NCBI RefSeq assembly: GCF_019168305.1
Contig: NZ_JAHTBI010000068.1
Span: 1-50,797 of the forward strand
Source of the DNA: Pseudomonas aegrilactucae
GTDB lineage: Bacteria; Pseudomonadota; Gammaproteobacteria; Pseudomonadales; Pseudomonadaceae
Direction: 5' to 3'
Length of the DNA stretch: 50,797 bases
Shown here: positions 50,721 to 50,797 of the stretch, piece by piece
How the letters are laid out: each line of letters opens with the position of its first letter
Numbering within the stretch: position 1 is the stretch's first letter
Notes under the pieces: model-generated
What the model was told of the DNA's origin: nothing
Database searches by the model: none
What the model saw: only the letters and a program-made list of their open reading frames with translations
Program-made: the position numbers and the translations under genes

Positions 50721-50797
50721 TATTCGCTGGCAAGCCAGCTCCCACAGGTTCTACACCATCCTGAAGACCGGTGCAGTACCTTGTGGGCGCTGGCTTG
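50721..50797. repeat. REP pair, truncated by the window end
   Basis: Left arm TTCGCTGGCAAGCCAGCTCC from 50723 and the beginning of the inverted arm (TTGTGGGCGCTGGCTTG) at the last bases. The right arm differs from the standard by a C for A. Confidence 0.8.

Overview
The window is about 51 kb of GC-rich (roughly 60-65 %) chromosome from a fluorescent-type Pseudomonas, most probably of the Pseudomonas putida group. The evidence is gene content and order (glpF-glpK, argF, grxD, bfr/bfd, rnt-pyrC-motY-argG, rnf-nth, metG-mrp, cspA-dcd and a ligase-associated DNA repair set), plus many copies of the short palindromic REP element typical of that group. I see no rRNA, tRNA, prophage, transposase or CRISPR array.

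Layout. 1-6.2 kb: glycerol uptake and phosphorylation (glpF-glpK), a Cys-tRNA(Pro) deacylase, a PhzF-family protein, then argF translationally coupled to a lone Fbp/Pot-type ABC ATPase. 6.6-11 kb: a molybdopterin oxidoreductase, monothiol glutaredoxin, haem bacterioferritin, bacterioferritin-associated ferredoxin and a 2-Cys peroxiredoxin (iron and redox housekeeping). 11.2-17.3 kb: rnt, pyrC, motY, argG, a small membrane protein, an orphan LuxR-type response regulator and a 59-residue acidic protein. 17.4-21.5 kb: an rnf operon of unusual composition, ending in nth. 21.6-26.5 kb: metG, an mrp/apbC gene broken by a 1-base insertion in a G tract, cspA, dcd and a proline-rich small protein. 26.5-29.6 kb and 42.6-45.2 kb: two halves of the ligase-associated DNA damage response operon (exonuclease-ligase, and helicase-pdeM). 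These are separated by a metabolic island at 29.7-42.5 kb. 45.3-50.7 kb: a pentahaem cytochrome c, a lipoprotein Ntn-hydrolase acylase and a YfcG-type glutathione transferase.

The main discovery candidate is the island. On the minus strand it has a complete copy of an arginine/ornithine-type importer in the order of the aotJQMOP operon. On the plus strand it has a Cys/Met-metabolism-type PLP gamma-lyase, an MmuP-like amino acid permease, a LysR regulator, a divergent threonine-synthase-like PLP protein, an Lrp/AsnC regulator, a short homoserine dehydrogenase and an aldehyde dehydrogenase. Read together, this takes up an arginine analogue, cleaves it at the gamma carbon to give homoserine, oxidises that to aspartate semialdehyde and then to aspartate. 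That logic matches the canavanine-utilisation route (canavanine gamma-lyase) described in some pseudomonads and rhizobia. S-methylmethionine is an alternative substrate. The threonine-synthase-like protein and the AotO-like deacylase have no assigned step and are the least explained parts.

The second candidate is the Rnf operon. It has rnfA, B, D, G and E but no rnfC. RnfB lacks its usual membrane helix and carries a C-terminal tail resembling the tail of RnfC. RnfA and RnfE have lost most of the cysteines expected to bind the intramembrane iron-sulfur cluster. Tandem ArgR-type operator half-sites 21 bp apart lie upstream of both argF and argG, and a Fur-like box lies upstream of bfd.
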